Origin: Nonomuraea wenchangensis
GTDB taxonomy: Bacteria > Actinomycetota > Actinomycetes > Streptosporangiales > Streptosporangiaceae
Length of the DNA stretch: 64,000 nt
Direction of reading: 5' to 3'
Assembly: GCF_900111685.1 (NCBI RefSeq)
Contig: NZ_FOHX01000021.1
Coordinates: forward strand, 1 to 64,000
A program made the position numbers and the translations under genes. This document shows, piece after piece, positions 8,501 to 16,470 of the stretch; position 1 is the stretch's first letter; every line of letters starts with the position of its first letter. The notes under the pieces are model-generated. The model was not told the DNA's origin. It saw only the letters and a list, made by a program, of their open reading frames with translations, and made no database searches.

Positions 8501-9625
8501 CGCCGGCCCGATCGCCTGCATGACCTGGTTGTGCGCCGCCGCCGCGGCGGCGGCCGTCGCGTCCGTCTCCGCCGCCGACGCGGCCGCCCACGCCTCGTCG
8601 GACTTCGCGTGCGCCCGCGCCGCCGCGGTCGCGGCGCGTCCGGCTGCCCCGGCGGCCGCGCGCGCCGCGTCCGCCGCCGCCCGCGCCGCCTGTGTGGCGA
8701 CGCGGGCCGCCGCCGCGGCGCGATCGGCCGCCTCGGCCGCGCGCCGGGCCTGGCGCTTGGCTTCCGCCGACTCCTGCCCGGCCAGCGAGGCGAGGCGTTC
8801 GGCCTCCGCCGCCTCGTTCTTGGCCGCCAGTGACTCCGCCTTCGCGCGTTCGGCCTGCGCGACCGCCGAGATCGACTCGAAGGCCGCGCGGCGCGTCGCC
8901 TCCGTGGCGCTCGCCCGCAGATCGCCCAAGGTCTGGTTCTCGTTGTCCCTGGCCTGGGCCACCCCCCAGTCGATCTGGATGAATCGCTCCTGCGTCTCCA
9001 GGCTGCCGTCCGCGAGCGCCCGGTTCGCCGCGGCCCGCACTTCCGGGCCGCCTTCCGCCATCGCGCGGTTGACGACCGCCCGCAGGTCCAGCCGGTACGG
9101 CAGCCGCCACCCCGACTCGATGAACTGCCCCAAGGCGGCACGCGTCCCGTTGCGCAACACCGCGTTCGCGGCGGCCTTGACCTCCGGGCCGCCGGCCGCC
9201 TTCATCTCGTTCACGCCGGCGCGCAGGTCGATCTCCCGTGCGGTCTCCCAGCCGCCGTCGAGGAACGCCGTCACGGCACCGGCGTCGTCCGAGAGCAGGG
9301 CGGCGTCGGCGGCGGCGGCCACCTCGGGCCCTCCGTGAGTCTTGATGCGGCCGAGCTGTTCACGGTCGTCCTGTGCCGCGAGCCGGGGAAGCTGGGCGAC
9401 GAACGCGCAGATCGCCGCTTCGTTCCCGAGCAGGGCCTCCTCCGCGGCCGGACGGACATTCACGCCGCCCGTGACCCAGGCGTCCAGCACCACCTGGCGT
9501 TCGCAGGCCGGCGCGGCCAGGGGCGCTGACGCCGCCCGTGCTTCACCGACGGGGCTGCCCATGACGAGCAGCGAGAGAACGGCGCCGATCGTACTTGTCG
9601 TCTTCCATAAGGACCTGTCGCGCAT
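5540..9625 (-). CDS. giant secreted ALF-repeat protein with alanine-rich coiled coils
   Basis: This ~1361-residue protein starts with a Sec signal (LWKTTSTIGAVLSLLVMGSP... ending ARA). It then shows about four ALF repeats of ~44 residues (pattern GGPEVRAAANRALADGS...FI..GW), a very Ala-rich coiled coil (roughly 250-560), a second block of ALF-like repeats (roughly 630-830), another Ala-rich coil, and a C-terminal domain of ~350 residues with several cysteines (KCKSLG, FSDCVTG, GCVQDGGQCPY). ALF repeats are short modules of unknown function found in large actinobacterial exported proteins. The ATG at 9625 is preferred because CGGAAG lies 8 bases before it; a GTG three codons upstream is possible. 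The neighbouring upstream gene also encodes a secreted repeat protein, and the two are likely co-expressed. Confidence 0.82.
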   Translation of the reverse strand: MRDRSLWKTTSTIGAVLSLLVMGSPVGEARAASAPLAAPACERQVVLDAWVTGGVNVRPAAEEALLGNEAAICAFVAQLPRLAAQDDREQLGRIKTHGGPEVAAAADAALLSDDAGAVTAFLDGGWETAREIDLRAGVNEMKAAGGPEVKAAANAVLRNGTRAALGQFIESGWRLPYRLDLRAVVNRAMAEGGPEVRAAANRALADGSLETQERFIQIDWGVAQARDNENQTLGDLRASATEATRRAAFESISAVAQAERAKAESLAAKNEAAEAERLASLAGQESAEAKRQARRAAEAADRAAAAARVATQAARAAADAARAAAGAAGRAATAAARAHAKSDEAWAAASAAETDATAAAAAAAHNQVMQAIGPAISAWISPIDQITAVTQQAYAAVAAADSARANTEAAGRAAEAAGRYAGQSSAEAKAAFAAASRARASADRAKRATVETVRQADIAKDAAGKARDAATRAVSYAEAAASAAASAAQHAGGAVNATELATQHANNAYHAAEDALRAAETAQVVYKAAREADAERLQDELELKLSFARHVSQEAAEAKLGDARGFGAPMSEYHTPQIDALIAEIAEVAEVAEVAGEQADPALAVGKARQVARYFATVPGTWTSSAAVAALGEDDPVRVLAFVRSGLAAAEEQDDRTTLTGLMVTGTPAMRAAAQHALDGGWAGVVAFLKDPDYPELAAEEREQVGRILAEARGAGDTQTEEAANLALRSDDPDALKKFLDVTHSTTYPIDIRSRVGAIAGDDSNGTEVRNAAQVALAGTTAMQVEFLEVDRHRAAERDHATATHNYIASSLMIETAQIAQRAVDFARTAQAAAAQARGAAQEAIGYATEAGKAAEQARTFATQAVAHARDAAASAERAAESVRTAANATKQAQLSAGRASLSARWARASAVSAAQDAAGAYAAYDAAYGAQILAGKSASEAARIAAEVFDHYRAEAKERLGDLKAEWYGHCKWGPEDGLPGYNDCNAYVEKLLNDPKGPLHDPDGYAQERIKHCREQFVGKAQDACMSVVMSPLFYFAARGISDRETETHRLAEEYMALTGLDLLNAASQWNVVKKCKSLGVGGSASAKKNFSDCVTGLLDQTDPDWDKYASQWKGTFVESLVPEELRFAEYNSIWGTMYLREHLSDRTILSAIHESDLATSLLRILPIGCVQDGGQCPYADAARQLRNVSESIKPLNNQGYIVDESGRVLDANGLPIASLPPADDLSKWANYTVESGLHDDLAALEQRLSLLYGQQFGLPVAPPATQLETQLAYRVATKEVALRDGTLRLVMNNPGGVCDAAPIDGTAPDRQRQVVAGCVQAVKMLLPAGTTMIIYYPDPANPAELLEVTVRGAGRWLD

Positions 9626-9645
9626 CGCAGTCACTTCCGCCCGTT

Positions 9646-9687
9646 GTCACCGAATGAAGAGGCCGGGTCACCGAATGAAGAGGCCGG
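9646..9687. repeat. perfect 21-bp tandem duplication
   Basis: A 21-base unit (GTCACCGAATGAAGA followed by GGCCGG) occurs twice head to tail at 9646-9666 and 9667-9687, between the protease-like gene stop and the start of the ALF-repeat gene. It directly precedes the ribosome binding site of the latter, so copy number could influence its expression. Confidence 0.85.
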
Positions 9688-9719
9688 CCGGCTGCGTCCG
9701 CCGACCGGCCGTCCCGTGC

Positions 9720-12080
9720 TCAGTTCACGACCCGCAGTTCCAGGAGGGTCTCGCGGCAGTTGTCGGGATAATCCGGGTGATTCTCGTCGCACGTGACATC
9801 CGTACGTCCGAACTGCTCGCTCTCGTCGCGCTCGACGCGCTTGGTGCGCTCCACGCCCGAGGCCACGTTCACCACCGTCGCGTCCACGTCGTGGCCGGCG
9901 CCCGGCGAGCGGCTGTCCCCCTGGACCTCGTAGACGTTCGGGATCCTGAGCTTGACGTATCCCCCGGTCGCGACGACCTTGAAGCACACCGCCGTCACGC
10001 CGAGATGCGGCTCGCCGACCTCGGTCTGACCGTTCAGCAGGCCCGGGAACACCTTGATCACGCCGACCCCGTTCTCGGGGGAGGCCGTGCACGAGACCCA
10101 GATGAGCCCGCCGTTCCCGGAGAGCAGCTGGAAGTGCTTCGCCTCGGCCTGTTCCGTGCCCCAATCGTCCTGGCCCGAGGTGCCCGCGAACTCGTGCCGG
10201 AAATGCGCGGGATAGGTGAAGTTCTCGACGATGGAGTCCGGGGCGATGACGGGCCACACGGTCTCCCAGGCGGGCACCGCGTTCGGATAGGCCCGACCCA
10301 CGAACCACGCGATCCCGTCCAGCGGCCGATAGAGCAGCAGGTGGCCCTGCCCGCCAGAGCTTCGGAGGTCGAAGGCGATGATCCGGTCCCTCGTGCTCTT
10401 CAGGTCGTAGCCGCCGATGCCGGTCGAGCTGTGGAACACGGCTCCGAACGTGTTGCCGGCGCCGTGCTTGAGCACCCAGGCCGTCTGCCCGCCGGGACGG
10501 TAGAGCAGCAGATGATCGAGCTTCCCCGTGTCCTCGTAGTCGAAGGCGATGATCTGGTCCGCCGTGCTCTTCAGGTTGTAGCCACCGAGCCCGCCGTCGG
10601 CCGTGGAGTAGACCGGAACGTGGCTGCCGTCCGTACCCCGCTTGAGGATGGAGACCATCCCGGCCCCCGGCCGGTACGCCACCAGATGGTCGGACTTTCC
10701 CGAATGGCCATAGTCGAAGGCGATGATCCGGTCCGCCGCGTTCATCAGGTCGAAGTCACCGATGCCGATCGAGCTGCGGAACACCGCCTTGAACGAGTTG
10801 CCCGCCCCGTGTTCGAGGATCCAGGCCGTGTGCCCGCCCGGGCGATAGAGCAGCAGGTGATCCAGCTTCCCCGTGCTCCCGTGATCGATGGCGATGATCT
10901 GGTCCGCCCCGCTCTTCAGGTCGTAGCCGCCGATCCCCGTGCCGGTCGAGGAGTAGACCGGCGTGAACGTGGTACCGCTGCCGTGCTTGAGGATGTGGAC
11001 CATTCCGGTCGCCGGCCGGTACAGCACCAGATGATCAAGCTTGCCCGAATGGTCATAGTCGAAGGCGGTGATCCGGTCCGCCGGGCTCTTCAGGTCATGA
11101 CCGCCGAGCCCGCCGCCGGCCGTGGAGAAGACCGGGACGTAGGTGCCTTCCGCGGCGTTCCGCTTGACGATGGAGACCATCCCGGTCCCCGGCCGGTAGA
11201 ACAGCAGATGATCGAGCTTTCCCGAATGCTCGTAGTCGAAGGCCACCACCTGGTCCCGGGCGTCCTTCAGGTCATAGCCACCCAGCCCGGTCGAGCTGGA
11301 TCCGGACGTGCGGAAGGACGTGGTGGGCTCGGCCGCGACCAGGCCGATCCAGCTCGCCAGGTCGTCCACCCGCACCGCGTCGGCCCCGCGCGGCCCGTCG
11401 GCGGCCGCGCCGAGGCAGCCCCCCTGCCCCGCGCCCGAGCTGAGCCCCACGAGCTCCGGGCGGGTCTCGTCCGGACGGAAGACCGGCGCGCCCGAGTCGC
11501 CCTGGCAGGCGCTCACGTCGCCGCCGTCCGCTCCGGTCCAGCCGAACGAGGCGGTGTCCACGGTTCCGGCCGTGACCGGCGCGCCATGCAGCCGGCTGGG
11601 CGCCCACTCCTCATCGGTACGGCCGAAGCCGGCGACCTGCAGCGCGTCCCCCGCGGCGGGAACGGTGGAGCTGATCGCTACAGGTGCGACGTCGAGCACC
11701 CGCAACGCCAGCCGGACCAGCACGACATCCCGGTCGCGGTGCGGGTGGATCCACTCCACGGGCAGCACCCGCCCGCCCGTATCGGACAGGTCCGTCCTGC
11801 CGACCGTCACCGTCGTCGCCACCGTCGGCGCCCCGCTCTTGACCGGCTGTCCCGGGGAGGCGAAACACGTGGTGGTGGTGATCACCCACTGCGGGCTGAC
11901 CAGGGCTCCGGTGCATCCGTGCGCCTCACCGACGCTCACCTTCGCCACGAAACCCCACTTGCCGTTGACGACCGGGCCCCCGCCCCGCACCGCCTGCGCC
12001 GGCGTCGCCCCCGCCCAGAGCACGGCCGAGGAGACGGCCATCAGGAACGAGAGGGTCGTGATGTGTAATAACCGGATCAT
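9720..12080 (-). CDS. secreted trypsin-like protein with FG-GAP-like repeats; catalytic His missing
   Basis: The ~786-residue product has a signal peptide (MIRLLHITTLSFLMAVSS... ending PAQA) followed by an S1-type serine protease domain (residues ~35-240). Catalytic Asp (RDVVLVRL, Asp118) and Ser (CQGDSGAPVF) are present, but the TAAHC box reads TTTTC, so His57 (chymotrypsin numbering) is replaced by Thr71. Five full and one partial repeat of ~57 residues follow, each with D(Y/H)xxxGKxDHLxxYRPG and a trailing GG, resembling FG-GAP/VCBS propeller blades. A C-terminal domain of ~170 residues ends in a cysteine-containing segment. It is likely a binding protein rather than a protease. The start is uncertain: ATG 12080 begins the signal peptide, a GTG lies at 12092, and no clear Shine-Dalgarno is seen. 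Confidence 0.8.
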   Translation of the reverse strand: MIRLLHITTLSFLMAVSSAVLWAGATPAQAVRGGGPVVNGKWGFVAKVSVGEAHGCTGALVSPQWVITTTTCFASPGQPVKSGAPTVATTVTVGRTDLSDTGGRVLPVEWIHPHRDRDVVLVRLALRVLDVAPVAISSTVPAAGDALQVAGFGRTDEEWAPSRLHGAPVTAGTVDTASFGWTGADGGDVSACQGDSGAPVFRPDETRPELVGLSSGAGQGGCLGAAADGPRGADAVRVDDLASWIGLVAAEPTTSFRTSGSSSTGLGGYDLKDARDQVVAFDYEHSGKLDHLLFYRPGTGMVSIVKRNAAEGTYVPVFSTAGGGLGGHDLKSPADRITAFDYDHSGKLDHLVLYRPATGMVHILKHGSGTTFTPVYSSTGTGIGGYDLKSGADQIIAIDHGSTGKLDHLLLYRPGGHTAWILEHGAGNSFKAVFRSSIGIGDFDLMNAADRIIAFDYGHSGKSDHLVAYRPGAGMVSILKRGTDGSHVPVYSTADGGLGGYNLKSTADQIIAFDYEDTGKLDHLLLYRPGGQTAWVLKHGAGNTFGAVFHSSTGIGGYDLKSTRDRIIAFDLRSSGGQGHLLLYRPLDGIAWFVGRAYPNAVPAWETVWPVIAPDSIVENFTYPAHFRHEFAGTSGQDDWGTEQAEAKHFQLLSGNGGLIWVSCTASPENGVGVIKVFPGLLNGQTEVGEPHLGVTAVCFKVVATGGYVKLRIPNVYEVQGDSRSPGAGHDVDATVVNVASGVERTKRVERDESEQFGRTDVTCDENHPDYPDNCRETLLELRVVN

Positions 12081-12433
12081 TCGCTGGAGGTTCACGGCAC
12101 GATTGTGGGAGCCGCGATCACGGCGAACCAGGGCATCCACCGGTCACTGAGCGGCCGTTTGCCCGACGAGGAGCCCCTTCATCGGCCCACTGGGTTTGGT
12201 AGATCTTTTACGCTCTCCTGTCGGACGAAATGTCGCCGGCGCCTCTTCGGCCTGGGCTTCCCGTTCCGTCAGAGCCGTCGATCACTCCTTCTGGAGCGCC
12301 TGACCTGCGGGAACATCCGGTACGCTCGCGCTACCCACAGGCTTCCGGTTTGTACTCATCAGTCACTTGTCATCACTTTTGTCAGTGATTTGTATGGGTA
12401 AATCCGGTCTCGTCCGGAAGGTCCCCAACTTCC
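12081..12433. promoter_or_regulatory. divergent intergenic region
   Basis: About 350 bp between two divergently transcribed genes hold no gene. The right part is AT-richer and contains related words TTGTCATCACTT and TTGTCAGTGATT (around 12366-12394), in which TCACT and AGTGA arms could form a dyad. This is a likely promoter and operator region for both flanking genes. Confidence 0.35.
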
Positions 12434-13399
12434 ATGACGTCAGATATCCAGAAGTTGATCGACGCGGCCCAGACACCTCATGATGGGCCGCGCACCGACA
12501 TGGACCAGAACGGATCCCACCAGGGCGGCTCCCACCATGAGGGCGCCGGCTCGTCATCCGTGGCAACCCGTCCCGCGCCAGAGCCGACACACGCCTCCGA
12601 CGACACGCCGCCGCACGAGAGCACACCGCCGTCCGGCACTCCAACGGCAACGCCTACCGCGACCCCCTCCGCGACCCCGACTCCCACGACGTCGGACTCA
12701 TCGTCCCCCACCCCTACGACGTCGGATTCGTCCTCCCCCACGCCCTCCACCTCCGAGTCCCCGTCGGCCACCCCCACGGCCACCTCCGAGTCACCTTCAG
12801 CCACCCCCTCGGCATCCGACTCGCCCTCGGCCACCGGCGAAGCCGAACCGGCCGCCACCTCCACTTCAGCGCCGGCGACGGCAACTTCGACCGCGCCGAC
12901 CTCCGCGCCGGAGGCAGCCGTAGCCGACGAGGTCTCCAACCCCGCACCGCCGACCCCCAGCGCCACACCTTCTACGGCCGTCCCCGCACACCTCAACGCC
13001 TCGGTGTCCACCGAGCAGGCGGGCTCCTCCACCGCGACGATGGTCACCTCGGCCGTGGTGCTCGTGGTCGCCCTGCTGGCCGTGCTCGCGGTGCTCGTGG
13101 TCAGGTCCCGCCGGACCCGCCCGGCCACCGCCGGACACGTCGAGCCCGTACCCGCGGCTCCGGTCCCCCAGCACGGCTTCGCCAAGCCCATCGAGGACTA
13201 CCCATGGACGCGGCAACTCCTCGAAGCCATCGAGAACGTCACCGCCCTCGACGAGCAGGACAGAGCCAAACCAAGCGCGCCGCACGACTCCGGCACGGAC
13301 CCTGAGGCGACCGCCGCCTGGACCCCGCCCTTCAAGCCCTACATCCCGCCCCCAGCCGGCGATGACGACGACACCAAGCCGGGAAGCACCACTCCGTAG
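12434..13399 (+). CDS. mucin-like Ser/Thr/Pro-rich membrane protein
   Basis: The 321-residue protein lacks an N-terminal signal. Residues ~60-195 are almost entirely Ser, Thr, Pro and Ala in short repeats (TPTATPTATPSATPTPTTSD, SESPSATPT). One transmembrane helix follows near 205-225 (MVTSAVVLVVALLAVLAVLVV) with a basic stop-transfer RSRR, and then a ~95-residue hydrophilic tail with Pro-rich and acidic ends. This suggests a single-pass protein whose low-complexity part is a candidate O-mannosylation stalk; orientation is not certain. GGAAGG lies 13 bases before the ATG. The family is not recognised. Confidence 0.65.
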   Translation: MTSDIQKLIDAAQTPHDGPRTDMDQNGSHQGGSHHEGAGSSSVATRPAPEPTHASDDTPPHESTPPSGTPTATPTATPSATPTPTTSDSSSPTPTTSDSSSPTPSTSESPSATPTATSESPSATPSASDSPSATGEAEPAATSTSAPATATSTAPTSAPEAAVADEVSNPAPPTPSATPSTAVPAHLNASVSTEQAGSSTATMVTSAVVLVVALLAVLAVLVVRSRRTRPATAGHVEPVPAAPVPQHGFAKPIEDYPWTRQLLEAIENVTALDEQDRAKPSAPHDSGTDPEATAAWTPPFKPYIPPPAGDDDDTKPGSTTP

Positions 13400-13414
13400 T
13401 CGTACCGGTCCTGC

Positions 13415-14491
13415 TCACGTCTTTCCCCGGGGTCGGCGGGCGGCCAGTTCGATCCGGACGAACAGCACCACCAGCACGACCATCACGACCGACGGGGCCA
13501 CGAGCCACAGCCAGCGCTGGGCCCACCAGCCGGGAGTCGGCTGCGCCGGCAGGGTGCCGCCCAGCCCTTCATAGACCCACAGCACCACCAGGTACGCGGT
13601 CATGTGCCAGAGAAAGATGGTCAGCGCGCCCACGTTGAGCGCCACCACCGGCTTCCAGACGGCCGGGCGGCGCAGCAGGCGTTCGGCGGCCGGCGTGATC
13701 AGGACCAGCAGCCCGAGCTGGAAGACGGCCAGGGCGGCGATGGCGGCGTTGGTCGGGAAGATGTTGGATTCGACGCCGGCGGTGGACACCATCGAGGCGG
13801 GGTAGCCCGCTACCGCTGTCAGCACAACCAGCCCGGCCAGCCCGGTCCCGGCGACCGCGAGCCGCTGCGCCAGCGGCCGCCGCCCCAGCTCCCAGCTGCG
13901 CCAGGCGTAGCCGAGCTGGTGGCAGAACAGCCACACCAGGGCGGCGGTCACCCAGCCCGCCCAGGTCAGGCCGGCGCCGCGGTGCGCCACGCTGCCGAGG
14001 GCGATCAGCAGGACGAGCGCCGCCAGGACCCCGGCTCCGTAGCGGGCGTTCAGGCTCGCGGTGATCGGCACCGTGGCGATCAGCAGGCCGTACACGGCCA
14101 GGAACCACAGCGGCGTCAGGTAACCGGGGAACCACTCCCACATCCATCGGTGCGAGCCGGGCAGGGCAGCCGCGATCAGCTCGCCGGCGAGCCAGATCAG
14201 GGCCCAGGCGGCGGTCGGCCAGAGCAGCCGCCGCAGCCGGCTCCGGACGAACCCGACGGCGATCGTCCCACGTGCCCGGGCCCGTTGCCAGCCGACCAGG
14301 TTGGCGTACCCACCGACCAGGAAGAACACCGGCATGATCTGCAGCACCCAGGTGGCGAGCCAGCCACCGGGCACGGCATGGATCGGGTTCGGCATGGTCA
14401 GGTTGCCGTGGGCGGTGCGGTGGGTGACCGACAACGTCCAGTGCCAGAGGGTGACGACCACGATGCACAATGCGCGGGCGGCGTCGACCAC
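13415..14491 (-). CDS. acyltransferase-3 family membrane protein
   Basis: A polytopic membrane protein of 358 residues with about ten hydrophobic helices. It resembles acyltransferase family 3 (O-acyltransferases acting on exported sugars or lipids): N-terminal ALCIVVVTLWHW carries the expected early His, and MPVFFLVGGYANL is the second conserved segment. The GTG at 14491 leaves out coding-like sequence just upstream in the same frame (LDRLVEATPASRDR), which aligns with the start of its paralogue at 16471-17832. The only well-placed start there, GTG at 14577 behind GGAGG, is in a different frame, so a small frameshift or an unusual start is possible. It follows the acyl-CoA synthetase gene on the same strand almost without gap. 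Confidence 0.78.
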   Translation of the reverse strand: MVDAARALCIVVVTLWHWTLSVTHRTAHGNLTMPNPIHAVPGGWLATWVLQIMPVFFLVGGYANLVGWQRARARGTIAVGFVRSRLRRLLWPTAAWALIWLAGELIAAALPGSHRWMWEWFPGYLTPLWFLAVYGLLIATVPITASLNARYGAGVLAALVLLIALGSVAHRGAGLTWAGWVTAALVWLFCHQLGYAWRSWELGRRPLAQRLAVAGTGLAGLVVLTAVAGYPASMVSTAGVESNIFPTNAAIAALAVFQLGLLVLITPAAERLLRRPAVWKPVVALNVGALTIFLWHMTAYLVVLWVYEGLGGTLPAQPTPGWWAQRWLWLVAPSVVMVVLVVLFVRIELAARRPRGKT

Positions 14492-14586
14492 CCGGTCGCG
14501 GGACGCCGGCGTGGCCTCGACCAGCCGGTCCAGCGTCGATCGTCGGTCCGTGGCGCTCCGGGGCTGCCGGTCTTCACGTCCTCCGC

Positions 14587-16377
14587 TCAGCTGTACAGCT
14601 CCTCGATGTCGGCCGCGAAGTCCTTGTGCACCAAGGCACGCTTGACCTTCAGGGTCGGGGTCAGATAGCCGTTCTGCTCGGTCAGGTCGGCGGAAAGGAT
14701 CCGGAACCTGCGGATCGACTCGGCCCGGCTCACCATCGTGTTGGCCTCGTCCACGGCCGTCTGCAGGCTGGCCAGCAGCTCCGGATCGTCACGGAGCTCG
14801 GCCGGGCCGGCCTGCTCGGGCCTGCCGGCGGCCCGCTTCCACGACGCCAGCGCCTCGATATCCAGGATGATCAGCGCGGCGGTGTACGGCCGCCGATCGC
14901 CGACGACCACCGCCTGGCTGATGAGCGGATGGTTGCGCAGGCGGTCCTCCAGCGGCTCCGGGGCGAGGTTCTTGCCGCCGGCGGTCACGATGATCTCCTT
15001 CTTGCGGCCCGAGATCGTCAGGAACCCGTCCTCGTCAAGGGCGCCGAGGTCGCCGGTGAGCAGCCAACCGTCCGCGGTCAGGGTCTCCCTGGTCTTCTGC
15101 TCGTTGCGCCAGTAGCCCTGGAACAGGATCGGGCCCTTGATCAGGATCTCGCCGTCGTCGGCGATCCGGATCTCGACGCCGGGCAGGGGCGGCCCCACCG
15201 TGCCGATCTTCTGCGCGTGGGGCAGGTTCACGGTCGCGGCGGCGCTGGTCTCGGTCAGACCGTAGCCTTCCAGCACGGTGATGCCGATCCCGCGGAAGAA
15301 GTGGCCCAGCCGTACGCCCAGCGGCGCCCCGCCGGAGATGGCGTAGCCGACCCGGCCGCCGAGCGCGGCCCGCAGCCGCCGGTACACCAGCCGGTCGCAC
15401 AGGCGGTGTGCCAGGCGCAGGCCCCGGCCGGGCCGCCCGTCGTCCAGCGCCTGGCTGTAGGCCACGGCGGTCCGGTCGGCCCAGTCGAAGATCTTCCCCT
15501 TGCCCTGGGCGTGGGCCCGCTGCTGGGCGTCGTTGTAGACCCGCTCGAACACCCTGGGCGACGCCAGCAGGAACGACGGTCGCAGGGCGGCCAGGTCCTC
15601 GGCCAGCCTGGCCCGGTCGGCGCTGTGCGCCAGGCACACGCCCCGCTCCAGGCAGGCCACCTGGATCACCCGCGCGAGCACGTGCGCCAGCGGGAGGAAC
15701 AGCAGGGTCGAGGCGTCCCGGCCGAAGATGTGCTCCAGGCTGTCGATCGCGGCGCGCGCCTCGTACAGCAGATTGCCGTGACTCAGCATGCACCCCTTCG
15801 GGCGGCCGGTGGTGCCCGAGGTGTAGACGATCGTCGCCAGGTCGTCGGCCGTCACCGTCCGGCGGCGCTCACGCAGCAGGACGTCGTCCACACCCCGCCC
15901 TTCCTCGCGGAGTCGGTCCAGGCCGCCGCCGTCGATCTCCCACATCCGCGGCGGCCTGGGCAGGCCCTCGGACGCCTCCTCGACCAGGCGGCGATGCGTT
16001 TCGTGCTCGACCACCACCGCGACCGGGCCGGCGTCCTCCAGCACCCAGCGGATCTGCTCGACCGAGGAGGTCTCGTAGATCGGGACCGGCACCGCCGCCA
16101 CCGTCCACAGGGCGTAGTCCGCCACCGTCCACTCGTAGCTGGTGGCGGCCAGCAGCGCGACCCGGTCACCGGGCTGTATCCCGGCGGCGAGGAAGCCGGC
16201 CGCCAGAGCGCGGACGTCGGCCGCGAACCGCCCGGCCGTCACCGGACGCCAACCGCCCTCCGACCGGCGCCTGAACAGGACCAGGTCGCCGTTGACCCGG
16301 TCGTCGGCGAACACCACGTCGGCGAGCTGGGTGTCCGGGGCAACGGTTGTCGGAGCGGGGATCGTATAGACGGGCAT
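14587..16377 (-). CDS. long-chain fatty acyl-CoA/AMP ligase (FadD15-like)
   Basis: This 596-residue enzyme activates a fatty acid with ATP to acyl-AMP and then acyl-CoA. Motifs are complete: P-loop YTSGTTGRPKG (near residue 190), the YGLTET box, TGDLGALDEDGFLTISGRKKE (A8/hinge), and the C-terminal Lys region LTPTLKVKR. Length and the FAA1-like insertions fit the bacterial long-chain acyl-CoA synthetase group rather than NRPS adenylation domains. AGAGGGAG precedes the ATG. It is sandwiched between two acyltransferase-3 genes on the same strand, which suggests that the three act together on a lipid or acylated glycan, but the substrate is unknown. Confidence 0.88.
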   Translation of the reverse strand: MPVYTIPAPTTVAPDTQLADVVFADDRVNGDLVLFRRRSEGGWRPVTAGRFAADVRALAAGFLAAGIQPGDRVALLAATSYEWTVADYALWTVAAVPVPIYETSSVEQIRWVLEDAGPVAVVVEHETHRRLVEEASEGLPRPPRMWEIDGGGLDRLREEGRGVDDVLLRERRRTVTADDLATIVYTSGTTGRPKGCMLSHGNLLYEARAAIDSLEHIFGRDASTLLFLPLAHVLARVIQVACLERGVCLAHSADRARLAEDLAALRPSFLLASPRVFERVYNDAQQRAHAQGKGKIFDWADRTAVAYSQALDDGRPGRGLRLAHRLCDRLVYRRLRAALGGRVGYAISGGAPLGVRLGHFFRGIGITVLEGYGLTETSAAATVNLPHAQKIGTVGPPLPGVEIRIADDGEILIKGPILFQGYWRNEQKTRETLTADGWLLTGDLGALDEDGFLTISGRKKEIIVTAGGKNLAPEPLEDRLRNHPLISQAVVVGDRRPYTAALIILDIEALASWKRAAGRPEQAGPAELRDDPELLASLQTAVDEANTMVSRAESIRRFRILSADLTEQNGYLTPTLKVKRALVHKDFAADIEELYS

Positions 16378-16470
16378 CGTCCATCTCCCTCTGCAGAAAA
16401 GGTCGACCAGGCGGCACCGGGCGCCGTACGTACGGCGGCGAGAAGCAGCCCTACAGCCTGTTTCCCCAGG

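Noticed and set aside
4871..8833. A 1320-codon open frame antisense to the ALF-repeat gene
   Set aside because: It is a mirror of the Ala-rich high-GC gene on the other strand: Arg/Gly-rich, no domains and no plausible start.
12650..12860. Repetitive Thr/Pro/Ser-coding stretch considered as CRISPR-like or satellite DNA
   Set aside because: Units are irregular, in frame and coding; no constant repeat-spacer structure.
12478..13191. Antisense Gly/Val-rich frame opposite the mucin-like gene
   Set aside because: The plus-strand protein has a proper TM helix and start; the antisense frame reflects the Ser/Thr/Pro repeat coding bias.
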